Shown piece after piece: positions 31,816 through 42,481 of a stretch of DNA of 64,000 nucleotides. The DNA is from Paralithodes platypus (taxonomy: Eukaryota; Arthropoda; Malacostraca; Decapoda; Lithodidae), in assembly GCA_032716605.1 (NCBI GenBank), contig JAVRFV010002354.1, positions 124,001 through 188,000 of the forward strand. Reading direction: 5' to 3'. The notes beneath the pieces are model-generated. The model was given only the letters and a program-made list of their open reading frames with translations. It was not told the DNA's origin and searched no databases. The position numbers were made by a program, and so were the translations under genes. Every line of letters begins with the position of its first letter. Position 1 is the first letter of the stretch.

Positions 31816-32321
31816 ATGTTTGTTTGTTTGTTTTTTGTTTTTTTCTATATTCCAACTACTCCCTCTCGGGCATAGGCTGAGGGCCTGTACATTCCACCGC
31901 TCAACACGGTGAAGCCCGTGAGGTCTTGTTCCAGTCTGGGGAGTGAGACATGTGAAGCATCCATCATGGCTCAAAGCAGCTCCATCTCTGAAGCGGCTGG
32001 TTGCTTTGTTCAAGTGCTTCACCGTCTCACCCTCCGGACTCAGACCCTCACTCTCAGAACGCCACCTATTGAGCCGTGAACTCACTAGGCATTGTCCCCC
32101 TGTAACATATTTTGAATATGGGAATATTCATACAGTGTTATTTAATCAGGGAACAATGAGGGTATTTTTTTGGCATTTCGGTGAGCTTTGTGGTAATGCA
32201 CTGATACTAGGTACAGCACAAATTCAATCCCAATAATATCTTCCCATTGACATATCGGGATTTGAACCCAGGTCCATTGGATTACCAATCCAGTGGCATG
32301 ACCACTCCACCACAACTCCCC
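31816..32321 (-). mobile_element. tRNA-derived SINE in BEL-A gag, about 506 bp
   Basis: The minus-strand head (32245-32321) has an A-box-like TGGTGGAGTGGTCATGCC, a B-box GGGTTCAAATCCC and an anticodon-loop-like TTGGTAA, so it resembles a Thr(GGT)- or Ser-type tRNA. The 3' end is a run of AAAC repeats (plus 31816-31845). It splits the Gag coding region at the DRIK block, which resumes at HITNL. It differs from SINE-E and from the SINE at 11891. Confidence 0.7.
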
Positions 32322-32895
32322 TTAATTCTATCCCTGTGCCCATAGGTTTTCTTTAGAAGGGCAACCGCTGTTTGGTAGCTGGCTCCCTCAATTGCGAAAC
32401 CTTCAATTAGTTGTTTTGCCTCGCCATTCAGTTGACCTCTTAAGTAGGTGAATTTTTGGATGTCACTGAGCTCCGCATTGCTGTGGACACTACAGTGGAA
32501 CATATCCCAGAATCCCAGCCACAGAGTGGGATCACTGTCAAACACAGGAAGGGTTATTTTCGGCAATCTTATACCGGCATTTCTGTTGACTGCAGCACGA
32601 TTTGGCTCCTTGTTTTAGCTTACCTTTGAGGAGGATGATAACTTTATCAAGACACTCTATAATCCACGCCTGTTTCTATGTCCGCGAAATACTCGGCGTC
32701 ATCTTCATAGAGCGTATGTATTTCGCGGCGACATAAATTTAAGTCTTCGAGCTGTCTTAAAACCGAAGCCAATTTAGCCTCAATCGCATCATTATCTGCA
32801 TCAACCAAAAATGTAGCAATATCTTTGGTGATCCTAGTCAAACCACTCTTGATACCCTCTTTGCGTCGCTTGTACTGGGACAGTGTCAACGACAT
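32322..32895 (-). pseudogene. BEL-A copy 1 gag N-terminal half
   Basis: 32647-32895 is the start of Gag (82 codons, helical and charged: IKSGLTRITKDIATFLVDA). 32322-32566 is the DUF1759-type domain (ITLPVFDSDPTLWLGFWDMF, DIQKFTYLRGQL). Stops and a probable deletion near 32600-32646 separate them, and the SINE interrupts the end. Compared with BEL-B, the domain order is the same and about 110 residues precede the PVFD block. Confidence 0.8.
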
Positions 32896-33515
32896 GATGG
32901 CAATACACAGGAAATAGAATAGAATAATACTATATCTTATCTATATGGACGTAAAGCGCACTCAGAAAGTTAGCTGACGCCAATAAAGGCAATATATAGG
33001 GAACCCCGACTCAAACGTAATAATTAATGAAAAGTGTGATGTCAGGGTAGGGCAAAATAAGCGGGAAATATGACGCGGAACGCAATAATAAAAGTAAACA
33101 GACAACGCATAAGGATCTCCACACTTAAATTTAAATGGTAAACCTTACATAATATGCGGCAAAATGTTGTTAGAGTACACTAAGGAAGGGAGGCCAAAAG
33201 GGTGTATATCAAGCCAATTTAAATTGTAAACCTATAATAAACTAGGCTAGCCCAACATCTAATGGTACCAAAAAATGTGTGTGGTAATTACCCCCCTTTA
33301 AATTTAATTAAGCCCAAACAAATTCAATTTAACCCTTATAATACTACTTTACATTAATTTAAGTGTTGCAATTATACCTAGCATATAGCCTACCAATTAT
33401 TACTCAGATCTACCTTAGAGAAAGTACCCGCCTCCCATTCCTCATCCGACAGGTCCCTTAAAGCCTGAACATCTCCCAGCTTTGTGAAGTACTCCTGGGC
33501 AGAAGCCACGACCCT
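32896..33515 (-). other. BEL-A spacer between SGNH-like ORF and gag
   Basis: About 620 bp, AT-rich. In sense, directly after the TAG stop of the SGNH-like ORF (33516-33518), the same frame stays open for about 43 further codons to near 33390, which suggests the stop is a late mutation. Nothing else is recognisable. Confidence 0.55.
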
Positions 33516-34082
33516 CTAGAACAGGGCTTCGCTGGCATCATATGTAAGATGTACGCCGTCTTCACTGTTGTCTCCGTCCCGCACTTCCATGGACTGGTAG
33601 CGGGACTTAGTGAAAGGCAGTGCTTTCTTTAGCCAGCGATTGACCCCGTTCCTGATACTTTTGTATCGCTCTGCCGTCAGACCGCGGGGCGCCGGTCTCG
33701 CCTCCAGGCCTATTATTCTACAGGCCCCTGAGATTGATTCAATCTCTTTAGCGAGGTCCTGGATGGCGTTGGCGACAGAGCGTATATCAGTCTCGGGATG
33801 CTTATCGTTTTCTCCCAAGATTAAGAAGGTCATGTCCGGTTGGTATCGGACGTGGCTCTCCCAGGCCGCAGAGGACTTAATATTGTCCACCCTAGCACCC
33901 CCTTGGGAAAATGCCTTAACCTCAAAAAATGGGTGGAACACAGGCTTATCAACGTAGACCTCCCTGACGTAGCTATGGCCTAGAATCGAGACCTTCCTAA
34001 TAGGCTTGGGGTAGCGATGAAGAGTCCGAGTTAAAGTCCTCCCCAACCCCCCCGCCGCCAAAGGCGCCAGTTGGAAATACAT
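33516..34082 (-). CDS. BEL-A accessory ORF: SGNH/GDSL-like hydrolase
   Basis: 188 codons. Blocks of the SGNH fold are in order: RKVSILGHSYVREVY (block I, Ser in GHS, about residues 31-45), QGGARVDNIKSS (block II Gly), MTFLILGENDKHP (block III, Gly-x-Asn-Asp complete) and SEDGVHLTYDA (block V, Asp-x-x-His). All catalytic positions of an SGNH hydrolase are therefore present. Sequence outside the blocks is diverged from the BEL-B homologue, so the ORF has been kept in two families rather than acquired twice recently. It lies 5' of gag, just inside the LTR. Chemistry and substrate are unknown. LINE (CR1) ORF1 and Ngaro-type elements are known to carry SGNH domains; I am not aware of it as a BEL/Pao feature. 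Confidence 0.8.
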   Translation of the reverse strand: MYFQLAPLAAGGLGRTLTRTLHRYPKPIRKVSILGHSYVREVYVDKPVFHPFFEVKAFSQGGARVDNIKSSAAWESHVRYQPDMTFLILGENDKHPETDIRSVANAIQDLAKEIESISGACRIIGLEARPAPRGLTAERYKSIRNGVNRWLKKALPFTKSRYQSMEVRDGDNSEDGVHLTYDASEALF

Positions 34083-34468
34083 GGTGGCGGCTCATATGGT
34101 CGGGCAAAATAAGCGGGACCCGGCGGAAATTAGGCCTCAGACAACAAACACGATCTCGCAAGCCCACAGAGGACACCAGGGAAGAGGAAATAGGGAACAG
34201 AAAGAAGGAATAGCCAGGAAAAAGTAGACAACAGGAAAGCAGAAGAAAGAAAAGACTAAGAAGAAAAGATAGCATAAGGCAAAATTCAGAGGTTACGAAG
34301 GACCATATTGTGAGAATTCGATAGTAAACAAAGCGGAATTTACCTATAAACTCACAAGAGTTAACTTACTTTTATTGGTTGATAGGGATAGATAGCTCAA
34401 TGATAGTGGTAGAAATAGATGGAAGATATAGTGGCCACTAAGAAATAAGAATTAGGATGACTTAGCAG

Positions 34469-36278
34469 TGTTACGACCGGCTCTACGAAATAAACAAGGG
34501 CACTTAAGAATGGACTAGATGATAGGCTATATCTGCAACAACGGTACGCTAATTCCAAACCCTCCAACTATTACGCCGGTGAACAAAAACACTCAAACCC
34601 TCCAGAGTTAATCTCCTGGATAACGGGGTATCAATTAACTGGGTTTTAGTGCACTTCTACAAAGGCTTGCCGATGACGGCAAAGCCTACTCACAAAAGGA
34701 GTACTTTACGTTAATAAAATGCTCTTAAGTAATAACAATGCTTGAATAAACTATAATAATATTTAATAAAGGAGTATATGCTTACGTTAACTTTAGTGTG
34801 AGTCTGTACTCAACACTAACCTCTACAATGCTCTATGAAAGCACTGGAAGTCTAGTCCTACAGCAATCAGGTATAGAATCTTCTGAAAACGTCTGATGCT
34901 CTAAGATGCTCGTTAATACAGAACAGAAATAAATGCAGGGGCAGGACACCAAAGCGTGTATCTTAAATACACCAATAAGTAGGATATATATATATAACAA
35001 GGGAGTGCAACAACTCTGTGACAGCACTAATAATAACCACTCAGAAACAGTACTTCCTTAGCCAACGTAACAGCCAAACTGGGTTGTGCACTATGCATCA
35101 ACCTAGGCTAAAATAAGGCGTGAATAATTCCTAAAGCATACACAATGAAAGTTAATAAACACAATACCGTCTCTCTCACTAATAAAGTCTAGCAGTGGCA
35201 TAAAAGGTACTAGGAAACTAGGCAGAGCGCAAGCATGCTCGTAGCCTACTGTCTCCCCTTGAACAGATTTCCCTTATGTTACGTTAAGTGACTTGGAGGC
35301 TCTCTTGGTAAGTCCAGATCTCAAGTATCTGGTCTTACCCTGGCGCTCCACAAAGGTCAACAAAATGAGGTAGCAAGTATGCAGGTGAGAGTAGGCAAAA
35401 GCCCTTCACTTGTATACTGCTACACTCGCAAAGGAAAATATGCACAAGGGTTACAGGCTAGCTAGCTTCGTCGATGTTGTACAGGCTCTGACTTGCCACA
35501 TACATAACTCAGACAACGACCAAAGATACCTTCCACTGTCTAGCATTAAATAATAAGAGAGAACAGCTCAATAATTAGAAGCACCCCAACACTAGGCTAC
35601 CATATGACTATGACTCTACTACTCCCTAAAACTAGTGCAAACATAAATGTGAGAGCTGGTGCTGGTAATACGACTGGCCGACTATGGAAGTCGTATGCAG
35701 AACCAGAAGGGATAATTAATTGAATAAAGATGGAAGTATGAAAAAGAAGTTCAGAGAGAGAGATAGTAGTATAGAGGGTTATATGGGGGACAGATTGCAA
35801 AGGACATGTAGGACCAAGCACGCTACGCCAAGCTCTGCCAGAGAAAGGCGGCAGGAGCCCCCAGCTCCAACACTAGGACAGCGGCACCCAATCACAGACC
35901 ACTACGTCATGAGATGCAGACGTCCATAGGACGCGCCAAGCGCGCCAGCCAATCATGGGCCTGGGAAAGCCCGCGCGAGCGTGGGAAAACTCCTCCGAGC
36001 GAGGGAGGCAGCACATACATACACACGCACATATTACCACCTCACTGCCTACCTCGCTCTCTCTCTTTAACTTCACACAATGCATCTTATATTCTATGGA
36101 TGATATAAAATACTTCCAAGTGTCACAGACAAGAATAAAGATCACCACTGAACTGTCTGTGACAGCATGAACTCTATGAAAGAAAGAACATCGTTCTACG
36201 ATTATTGTAGCCCATTTCACTGCCCTGGCGAGCGCTAGCGAGTTACGAGCGCATTCAGGCAAGCTGGCCAGCGTAACA
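34469..36278. mobile_element. Solo LTR of another retrotransposon, 1810 bp
   Basis: Starts TGTTACG and ends CGTAACA (TG/CA with 7-bp inverted ends), flanked by GCAG (34465-34468 and 36279-36282). There is no ORF with recognisable domains. An AATAAAG polyadenylation-type signal lies near 36131 on the plus strand. A 4-bp duplication and long LTR fit a Gypsy-type solo LTR; the family is not identified. Confidence 0.6.
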
Positions 36279-36669
36279 GCAGGAAATAGGTGGTTGTATT
36301 GGAGCGGCTAGAAGGAGATGTTCTTGAGGTCGTAGCGAAAGCGATTCTGAGGTTTGTGGCGATGAACCCGCCAGTTCCGAGAATGACGCATGCGCATTTA
36401 TATTCCACCAATGCGTCATTTAACTAACTAAAAGGATATACCGGATTGATTATAATGATAACCCGATACAGTTATGGATAATAAACCCATATAAACTTAA
36501 TACGAAATAGTATATATCTTTTATATAGATAAGGCTCCTGGTCCAGATGAAATTCCTCCAATAGTACTTAAGAATTGCTCCTTGGTGCTCGCTCCTGTAT
36601 TGGCAAAAAATTTCCGTCTGTGTACTCATACCTCATGCTTCCCAGTACCCTGGAAAGAAGCAAACATCC

Positions 36670-37620
36670 ATGTGTACTCATACCTCATGCTTCCCAGTAC
36701 CCTGGAAAGAAGCAAACATCCATCCAGTTCCTAAAAAAGGTGCCTCTTCAGATCCATCAAACTACAGACCAATAGCTATAACTTCCACTCTTGGTAAAGT
36801 CTTTGAAATTATATTAAATAATCACATAATTAAGCATCTTGAGAATAATAAATTAATCAGTGATAGGCAATATGGTTTTAGACGATGTCGATCAACTGCA
36901 GACATGCTTTGCCTTCTTACGCATCAAATCAACCAAGCTACAGACCAACATGGTGAAACACATACAATAGCACTGGATATATCAAAGGCATTTGATAGAG
37001 TCTGGCATCAATCCTTATTGTCGAAGATGTCACACTACGGCCTTGCATCATTAGTTTCACTAATTTCTTCTTATCTTCATAACAGAAAAATACGTGTAAT
37101 GGTAGATGGCCTTTATTCTCAATTTCACTCAATAAATGCTGGAGTTCCCCAGGGATCAGTTTTGGCCCCAATTCTGTTCCTCATTCATATCAATGATCTC
37201 ATATCTACCACTCATAATCCAATACATTCCTACGCAGATGACTCAACACTCCACAGTTCCTTCACATTTACCAATTCTTTCACCCAACCCGATCTTATAA
37301 ATTCAAAAATAAACACTGCAATTTCTCTGAACCAGGACCTTTCTAGAATTAATGGATGGGGACAAAACAATCTAGTTTCCTTTAATGCACAGAAAACCAA
37401 ATACATTCAATTTTCTAACCGACAGAATCTCACTGACTCCCATATATTTTGTAATGATGTAAATATTCCCACTTCCCCTAGTATTGACATTCTCGGTGTA
37501 ACATTAACTACTAACTTGAGCTGGACACATTATGTTAGAAGCATTGCTAAGAATGCCTCTAAAAACTGGGACTCCTGTACAGAGTTCGAGAATTCTTCAC
37601 TGACGAGCAGTTGGCCGTGA
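36670..37620 (+). pseudogene. LINE D reverse transcriptase
   Basis: RT blocks in order: SDPSNYRPIAITSTLGKVFE, RQYGFRRCRSTADMLC, TIALDISKAFDRVWHQ (first catalytic Asp), NAGVPQGSVLAPILF, HSYADDSTLHSS (YADD with both Asp) and SIDILGVTLTTNLSW. The frame opens upstream (from 36531, with a shift at the 54-bp duplication) and closes at 37618 through a frameshift; the C-terminal domain continues at 37611. The endonuclease is missing by truncation. The YADDS form and C-terminus suggest the CR1/Jockey group. Confidence 0.82.
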
Positions 37621-38081
37621 TATATAAAAGTCATGTGCGTTCTCAGATGGATTACTGTTCACCTCTGTGGGGTGGAAGTGGAGTGGTTGCATTGAGGCAG
37701 TTGGACAAAATTCAAAATAAAGCTATTAGATTAATCAATAATCCTGCAATCACACAGGACCTTCCTACATTATCCATACGAAGAAACGTTGCATCCCTTG
37801 CATTATTCTACAGATATTTTCACAGCAATTGTTCCGAGGAACTTGCTTCAATTGTGCCGCCTCTCCACATCTTTCCGCGTAGAACTAGGGCAGCTGAGAG
37901 CGCCCATGAATTTACACTTTCTCCTCCACAATGCAGAACTTCTGCTTATCAGAATTCATTTATCCCCAGAGCTACTACTCTTTGGAATTCACTTCCCTCG
38001 AATTGCTTTCCACAAACTTACAATCTGCAAATGTTTAAATCCAGTTGTTACAAACATTTTATGAATGGAGGATGCCTTTAG
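37611..38081 (+). pseudogene. LINE D ORF2 C-terminal domain
   Basis: 156 codons: VRSQMDYCSPLWGGSG, LDKIQNKAIRLINNP, then the WNSLPSNCFPQTYN motif, stop at 38079-38081. It follows the RT with a frameshift at about 37610. It is nearly identical to the fragment at 29952-30306. Confidence 0.8.
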
Positions 38082-38270
38082 GCACATGGACCTTTTTGTT
38101 TTATCTGTGTTTTTCCTTCCTCTGTTCATTGTCTCTTTAAAAAAAAAAAAAATATATATAACTTAACCTAATACTGGCGCCTAATTTGAACTTCCAGTAT
38201 GTTTACTTAACCTAAACTGTCGAGTTACTTAAGAGTCTCGACATATTCCCACCACCAATATATACATTAT

Positions 38271-38744
38271 CTACAATAATCCCGCAGCGATGTTAGATCT
38301 CCATAGCTGTGAAGAGCTAACAGCGGCTCGGCGAAGAGGTAATCTTTCAACAGGATCATTACTGGCAGATGGTCCAGCGACCGCTGGTGACATAGGGGTG
38401 GAGTCGTGAGAGCTAACACCATCACCAGTGACCGCCGGTTGAGGGATCGAAATGCTTTCGATTTCCTGTTCCAATGGATACAACTTGACGATGGGTCGAG
38501 TGGTCAGGCCAGTCTTTGTTCTAATCTGGACTACTCTAACCAGGTCATCTCGTCCGGGATAGAGTCTAACTACCCTACCAAGTTTCCAAAGGACACGAGG
38601 TCCCTCGTCATGTATAAGCACGGTGTCATTTATCTTTGGCCATACACTGCTTGATGAACCTCTTTTATTCTTATAGGCTTCTCGTAGTGATGCCAAGTAT
38701 TCATTAGACCAATGCCTCCATAGGTCCCGGATCAATTTATTGAT
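38271..38744 (-). pseudogene. BEL-A copy 2 integrase C-terminal domain
   Basis: DUF5641-like domain (RDLWRHWSNEYLASLREAY, NDTVLIHDEGPRVLWKLGRV, TTRPIVKLYPLE) open to its stop at 38271. It lacks the 10-bp deletion of copy 1. It is separated from the catalytic core by a LINE E fragment. Confidence 0.85.
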
Positions 38745-39971
38745 GTTGTTGTTGTTGTTGTTCCCTAAGCTGCCTGGCCGAACAGCCCCGAGTCCTTAAG
38801 GAAGGCCATGGCCACGGTCGGGCTTTCCCACAGAGCTCTCAAATAGTGTAAATTGTGTTGTTGGCGTAAGTGGTTGTGTGAAATGCAGTCTTCTATGATG
38901 TGTTTTATGGCATGGGGTGCTGTGTTACAACCTGGGCAGGTGTCGACAACGGAGTCATCCAGTCTCTTCTGATAGCTCAGAAGAGCTGGATGGTGTCCGC
39001 ATCTCAGCCTGGCCAGGTGGACTCTGTCCTCGCGAGGAAGGGAGGATTCAGAAGGATGGATTTCGGGAGGTCGTGCTTGCAGCTGCGTGTTGTCTATGAG
39101 TGAGTGGATGGAACGGCGAGTGATATGAGTATGGATGTGCTTTCGGAAGTTGGTTTGGGGTGGGCAGGGAGGGAGAGAAGACAGTATTTGTGTGTGATAG
39201 CATGTCTGTGGGTGTCTGTGTGTCTGTGGTGTGTCTGTGGGTGTGTTGCCATATAGTGTAGTGGGTGGTGTTGATTCGTGGAGGCTGCTGCCAGGAATTG
39301 AGTGCCTCTCATGTCTAGATGATCTTTGACTTTTAGGACTTTGGTTTCTTGATGTAGGTGATCTGTGGGTGTAGTAGCTGTGCATCCTGTGATGATTTTA
39401 AGGGCTTTATTTTGAATAGTCTGTAAGGTCTTATGATGTGTTTCAGCTAGGTTAGAAGCCCAGGCCGGGCTTGCGTATTCCATAACTGATCTTATGTATT
39501 GTTTGTAGACTGTGGTGGTAGTTTCTTTGTTGTGTCCAAATTTTGTGTGGGCAAGTGATCTGAGGGCGTTAAGTCTGGGTGTCAGTTTCTTTTTCGTGTT
39601 TGTGGTGTGCTGTTTGAATGTCATTTGGGTGTCGTATGTTACTCCTAGGATTTTGTGTGTGTGTGTGTGTGTGTTAGGGGTGTGTTGTTTATGTTGAGTC
39701 CCGGGACGTAATCATGCTCTCCTGTCCAGCTTGTGAGGAGGGTTGCAGTGGATTTAGCTGGGGCTAAATTGAGTCTGTTTGTAGTGCACCATTCATGTAA
39801 TGTGTCGAGATAGTCTTGAAGGAGTCTTGTTGCTGTGTCTGGGTTTTGGTGCGTGCTTGTGAGTGTTATGTCGTCTGTGTAGGAGGCTATAGTTATTTGG
39901 GGTGAATTTGGTGTATTTATATCATGCATGTACAGATTGAAGAGTGCGGGCGACAGGACGGATCCTATCGG
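38745..39971 (-). mobile_element. LINE E fragment in BEL-A copy 2
   Basis: Minus-strand, 5'-truncated, flanked by an 11-bp target duplication ATTTATTGATG (38734-38744 and 39972-39982). It encodes the RT C-terminal half and the C-terminal domain of LINE E in broken frames (38765-39385, 39094-39624, 39645-39971), including ASYTDDITLT where the intact copy has YADD. It ends with GTT (sense AAC) repeats. Confidence 0.85.
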
Positions 39972-39982
39972 ATTTATTGATG

Positions 39983-40544
39983 TAATTGTACCTGCTGTGT
40001 ATCGCTGCTTTACTATCGTAACTAGGATCCTGCAGCTCATCTAGCTGAATTAGGTCCTTTGGGAAGTCACGAAGTCTACGACCTTTAACCAGCATGGATG
40101 GGGTAATAGGGCAAGGGTCCTCCAGATCACCCGAGACATATGTTAAAGGGCGATCATTCACGGTAGCCTCCAGCTCCAATAGGACAGTAGTTAGTTCCTC
40201 AAAGGAGACTAGAGCACGACCTAGTACCTTTTTAAGCCCAGCCTTCACAATACCTATGGCTCTCTCCCAAATAGCCCCGAACCAAGGCGCACGTGCTGGG
40301 ATAAAACGCCTTTCACATCGGATTTCGGCAAGATGAGCCTGAAGACTGGGATCGCTTTGGATGTCTTCCAAGTGTCTGGAAGCTCCCACAAATGTAGCAG
40401 CATTGTCACTTAACATTATCTGCGGAAATCCCTGCCTACTACAAAATCTCCGGAACGCATGGATAAAGCTGGCACAGGTCATATTGCTAACTACTTCAAT
40501 GTGGATAGCTCTTGTAGTAGCGCACGTAAATAAAAGCATATAAG
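39983..40544 (-). pseudogene. BEL-A copy 2 integrase core
   Basis: Contains the second and third core residues (IMLSDNAATFVGA, FGAIWERAIGI). CEWRF of copy 1 is CERRF here. LINE E lies on one side and LINE F on the other; the first Asp is in the expanded region beyond LINE F. Confidence 0.85.
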
Positions 40545-40573
40545 ATAAAGACATACACCCGAACACATTTGGA

Positions 40574-41360
40574 TTGCAAAATGTTTCACCAAAATACACT
40601 TTTGACGAGCTGTCTAACCTAAATGTACATAAAAGCACAGGACCAGACAAAATTCCTGCCAAATTTCTACGAGATGGAGCCATTGGTATAGCAGGCCCCC
40701 TAACCCACATCATCAACTTGTCAATTAACACCAACAGTGTACCTGCTGAAAACTGAAGGAAGCTATTGTAACCCCTCTATTCAAGAAAGGAAATAAACTA
40801 GAAGTTGGCAACTACAGACCAGTTAGCATATTATGTATTGTATCTAAAATCCTACACCCAAATTGAACACTACCTCAAACAAAATGATCTATTCTATAAG
40901 TTTCAATCAGGTTTCAGATGCATGTACTCAACAGACTCCTGTCTCATCCACTAAATGGATCACATTCGTAAAGAAATGTCTAAAGGTAACTACACCGGTA
41001 TGGTTCTTCTTGATCTACAAAAAGCGTTTGACACAGTAGACCATGATATCCTATGTAATAAACTACAAGCAATGGGCATCGGGTCTGTGAACTGGTTTAA
41101 ATCTTATTTTATTGGTAGAACCCAAAGAGTCAAAATTTATGATAATATTATCTGATCCTATGCGAATTAACTGTGGGGTCCCGCAGGGAAGCATCCTTGG
41201 TCCCTTACTCTTTCTCTGTTATGTGAACGACATGGAACTGAGCGTCTCATGTAAATTATTACTGTATGCAGATGACAGCGTGCTTCTGGTTTCAGGAAAA
41301 GACCCAATAAGTATTGCTGCTTCACTTTCAAAAGAACTAGAATCATTAGTGAATGGCTAG
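40574..41360 (+). pseudogene. LINE F reverse transcriptase, broken
   Basis: Three frames (40574-40756, 40955-41155, 41112-41360) hold RT blocks HKSTGPDKIPAKFLRDG, MVLLDLQKAFDTVDHD (first Asp), NCGVPQGSILGPLLFL and LLLYADDSVLLVSG (both Asp). Stops or shifts at about 40757, 40850-40950, 41150 and 41360 break it. It begins inside the RT, so the endonuclease is lost. Confidence 0.8.
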
Positions 41361-42133
41361 TGGACAATAGACTATCTCTTCACCTGGGCAAGACGGAAGC
41401 CATCTTTTGTGGAACAAAACGCAAACTGAAAGACATTGTGGGCTTCTCGGTCAACTGTAATGATATTCCTATAACAACAGTGTCACAAGTTAAATATCTC
41501 GGACTAAAACTGGACGCGAGTTTGTCAGGTGAAACAATTTTGGAATCTATCCTGAGTAAGTGTAGAGCACGTATAAAATACCTGTATAGACAGGTGGGAT
41601 GCTTGCCCGCGGCGACCAAAAAGACCCTCTGCAAAGCACTTGTTCAATGTCATTTTGACTATTCTGTGTCATCCTGGTACTCTGCATCATCTAAATCAGC
41701 ACAGCACAAACTTCAGGTCACTCAAAATAAAATGGTTAAGTTCATGCTGAACCTAGGACCCAGATCACATGTTGGCCAGGAACAACTTCAGTCACTAGGT
41801 ATGCTTAATGTCTCTGACAGGGCCAAACAAATCAGGCTCACTAATGCCTTCAAAATGTTCTATGACAGAGCTCCAGAGTATCTAAAGAATGATTTTGTTA
41901 AAGCAAATGAGAGGAGTGGACATAATACAAGAAACAGGATGTTTAATTTTAAGGTCCCGAGAATCCAAGGACAGGGTAAGCAAACATTCTTCTTCACTGC
42001 CATCAAAGACTGGAACGACCTACCCCAGTCAGTCCGTGAAAAGAGAACACTGTATTCCTTCAGACGTAGCCTGAAGGAACACCTGAACCGGACAGCTGCG
42101 AGATGGGAGCACCAAGCTTATGTCTACTACTAA
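41360..42133 (+). CDS. LINE F ORF2 C-terminal part
   Basis: 257 open codons beginning in the RT thumb (DNRLSLHLGKTEAIFCGTKR, VKYLGLKLDASLSGE), then YRQVGCLPAATKKTLCKALV, SSWYSASSKS and the terminal WNDLPQSVREKRTLYSFRRS. A one-base shift relative to the preceding RT frame at 41360 (the stop of one and start of the other overlap) is the only break at this point. Confidence 0.75.
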   Translation: MDNRLSLHLGKTEAIFCGTKRKLKDIVGFSVNCNDIPITTVSQVKYLGLKLDASLSGETILESILSKCRARIKYLYRQVGCLPAATKKTLCKALVQCHFDYSVSSWYSASSKSAQHKLQVTQNKMVKFMLNLGPRSHVGQEQLQSLGMLNVSDRAKQIRLTNAFKMFYDRAPEYLKNDFVKANERSGHNTRNRMFNFKVPRIQGQGKQTFFFTAIKDWNDLPQSVREKRTLYSFRRSLKEHLNRTAARWEHQAYVYY

Positions 42134-42429
42134 ATATGACATAAGAGATAGACAAACCAAACTGAAATGATTACTGATTACGGATTACTGATATTTACTA
42201 TAGGATGTAAGGTATCTTAAAATAACCCCCTAGAAATACTTTCTCTAAAGTATCTATTTCTTTATCCTCCCCATTTCCCCAGCAAACCTAATCCCACAAG
42301 GACCCCAATGGAAATATGCCTAACGGCCTTATTGGGCTATCCTTAGTTGGAATTATGCAAGGCTGGTACATGTCATATTTGTAACATACTATGTGCAGTA
42401 CCAACTCTGTAAATTGCTAACTGAATAAA

Positions 42430-42481
<52 letters not shown>

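Larger units (their letters stand above)
18012..34308 (-). mobile_element. BEL-A copy 1 internal region
   Basis: BEL/Pao retrotransposon on the minus strand, 5' end at the right. Order in sense: SGNH-like ORF, gag, protease, RT, RNase H, integrase. It is interrupted by a SINE in gag (31816-32321), a LINE D fragment (29952-30306), full-length BEL-B (21290-29483) and SINE-E (20452-20978). A primer-binding-site candidate TGGTCCTTCGTAACC follows the LTR in sense (plus 34291-34305). No envelope-like gene lies between integrase and the 3' LTR. Confidence 0.85.
36531..38150 (+). mobile_element. LINE D, 5'-truncated
   Basis: Plus-strand LINE inserted in BEL-A LTR2, beginning within the RT region and ending with poly(A) at 38138-38152 amid TATATA flanks. 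A 54-bp segment coding for the CFPVPWKEANIH region is tandemly duplicated (about 36616-36723). Confidence 0.85.
34309..38243 (-). mobile_element. BEL-A shared central LTR (LTR2), interrupted twice
   Basis: Three pieces (34309-34468, 36279-36530, 38151-38243) add up to one LTR of about 500 bp, collinear with LTR1. It is the 5' LTR of copy 1 and also the 3' LTR of copy 2. The interruptions are a solo LTR (34469-36278) and LINE D (36531-38150). Confidence 0.85.
40545..42481 (+). mobile_element. LINE F, 5'-truncated
   Basis: A plus-strand LINE inserted in the BEL-A integrase. RT and C-terminal ORFs lie at 40574-42133; a 3' UTR of about 290 bp follows, then AATAAATATTATTATTATTA to 42480. A block in the 3' UTR (42290-42350) is shared with the SINE at 11891-12130. 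Confidence 0.85.

Noticed and set aside
32245..32321. Intact tRNA-Thr(GGT) gene on the minus strand
   Set aside because: The anticodon loop and B-box look right, but the acceptor stem does not pair and the segment is the head of a 500-bp repeat with an AAAC tail; a SINE explains it better.
35597..36262. ORFs in the 1.8 kb solo LTR
   Set aside because: Short frames on both strands over the LTR; none shows a domain, and LTRs rarely code.
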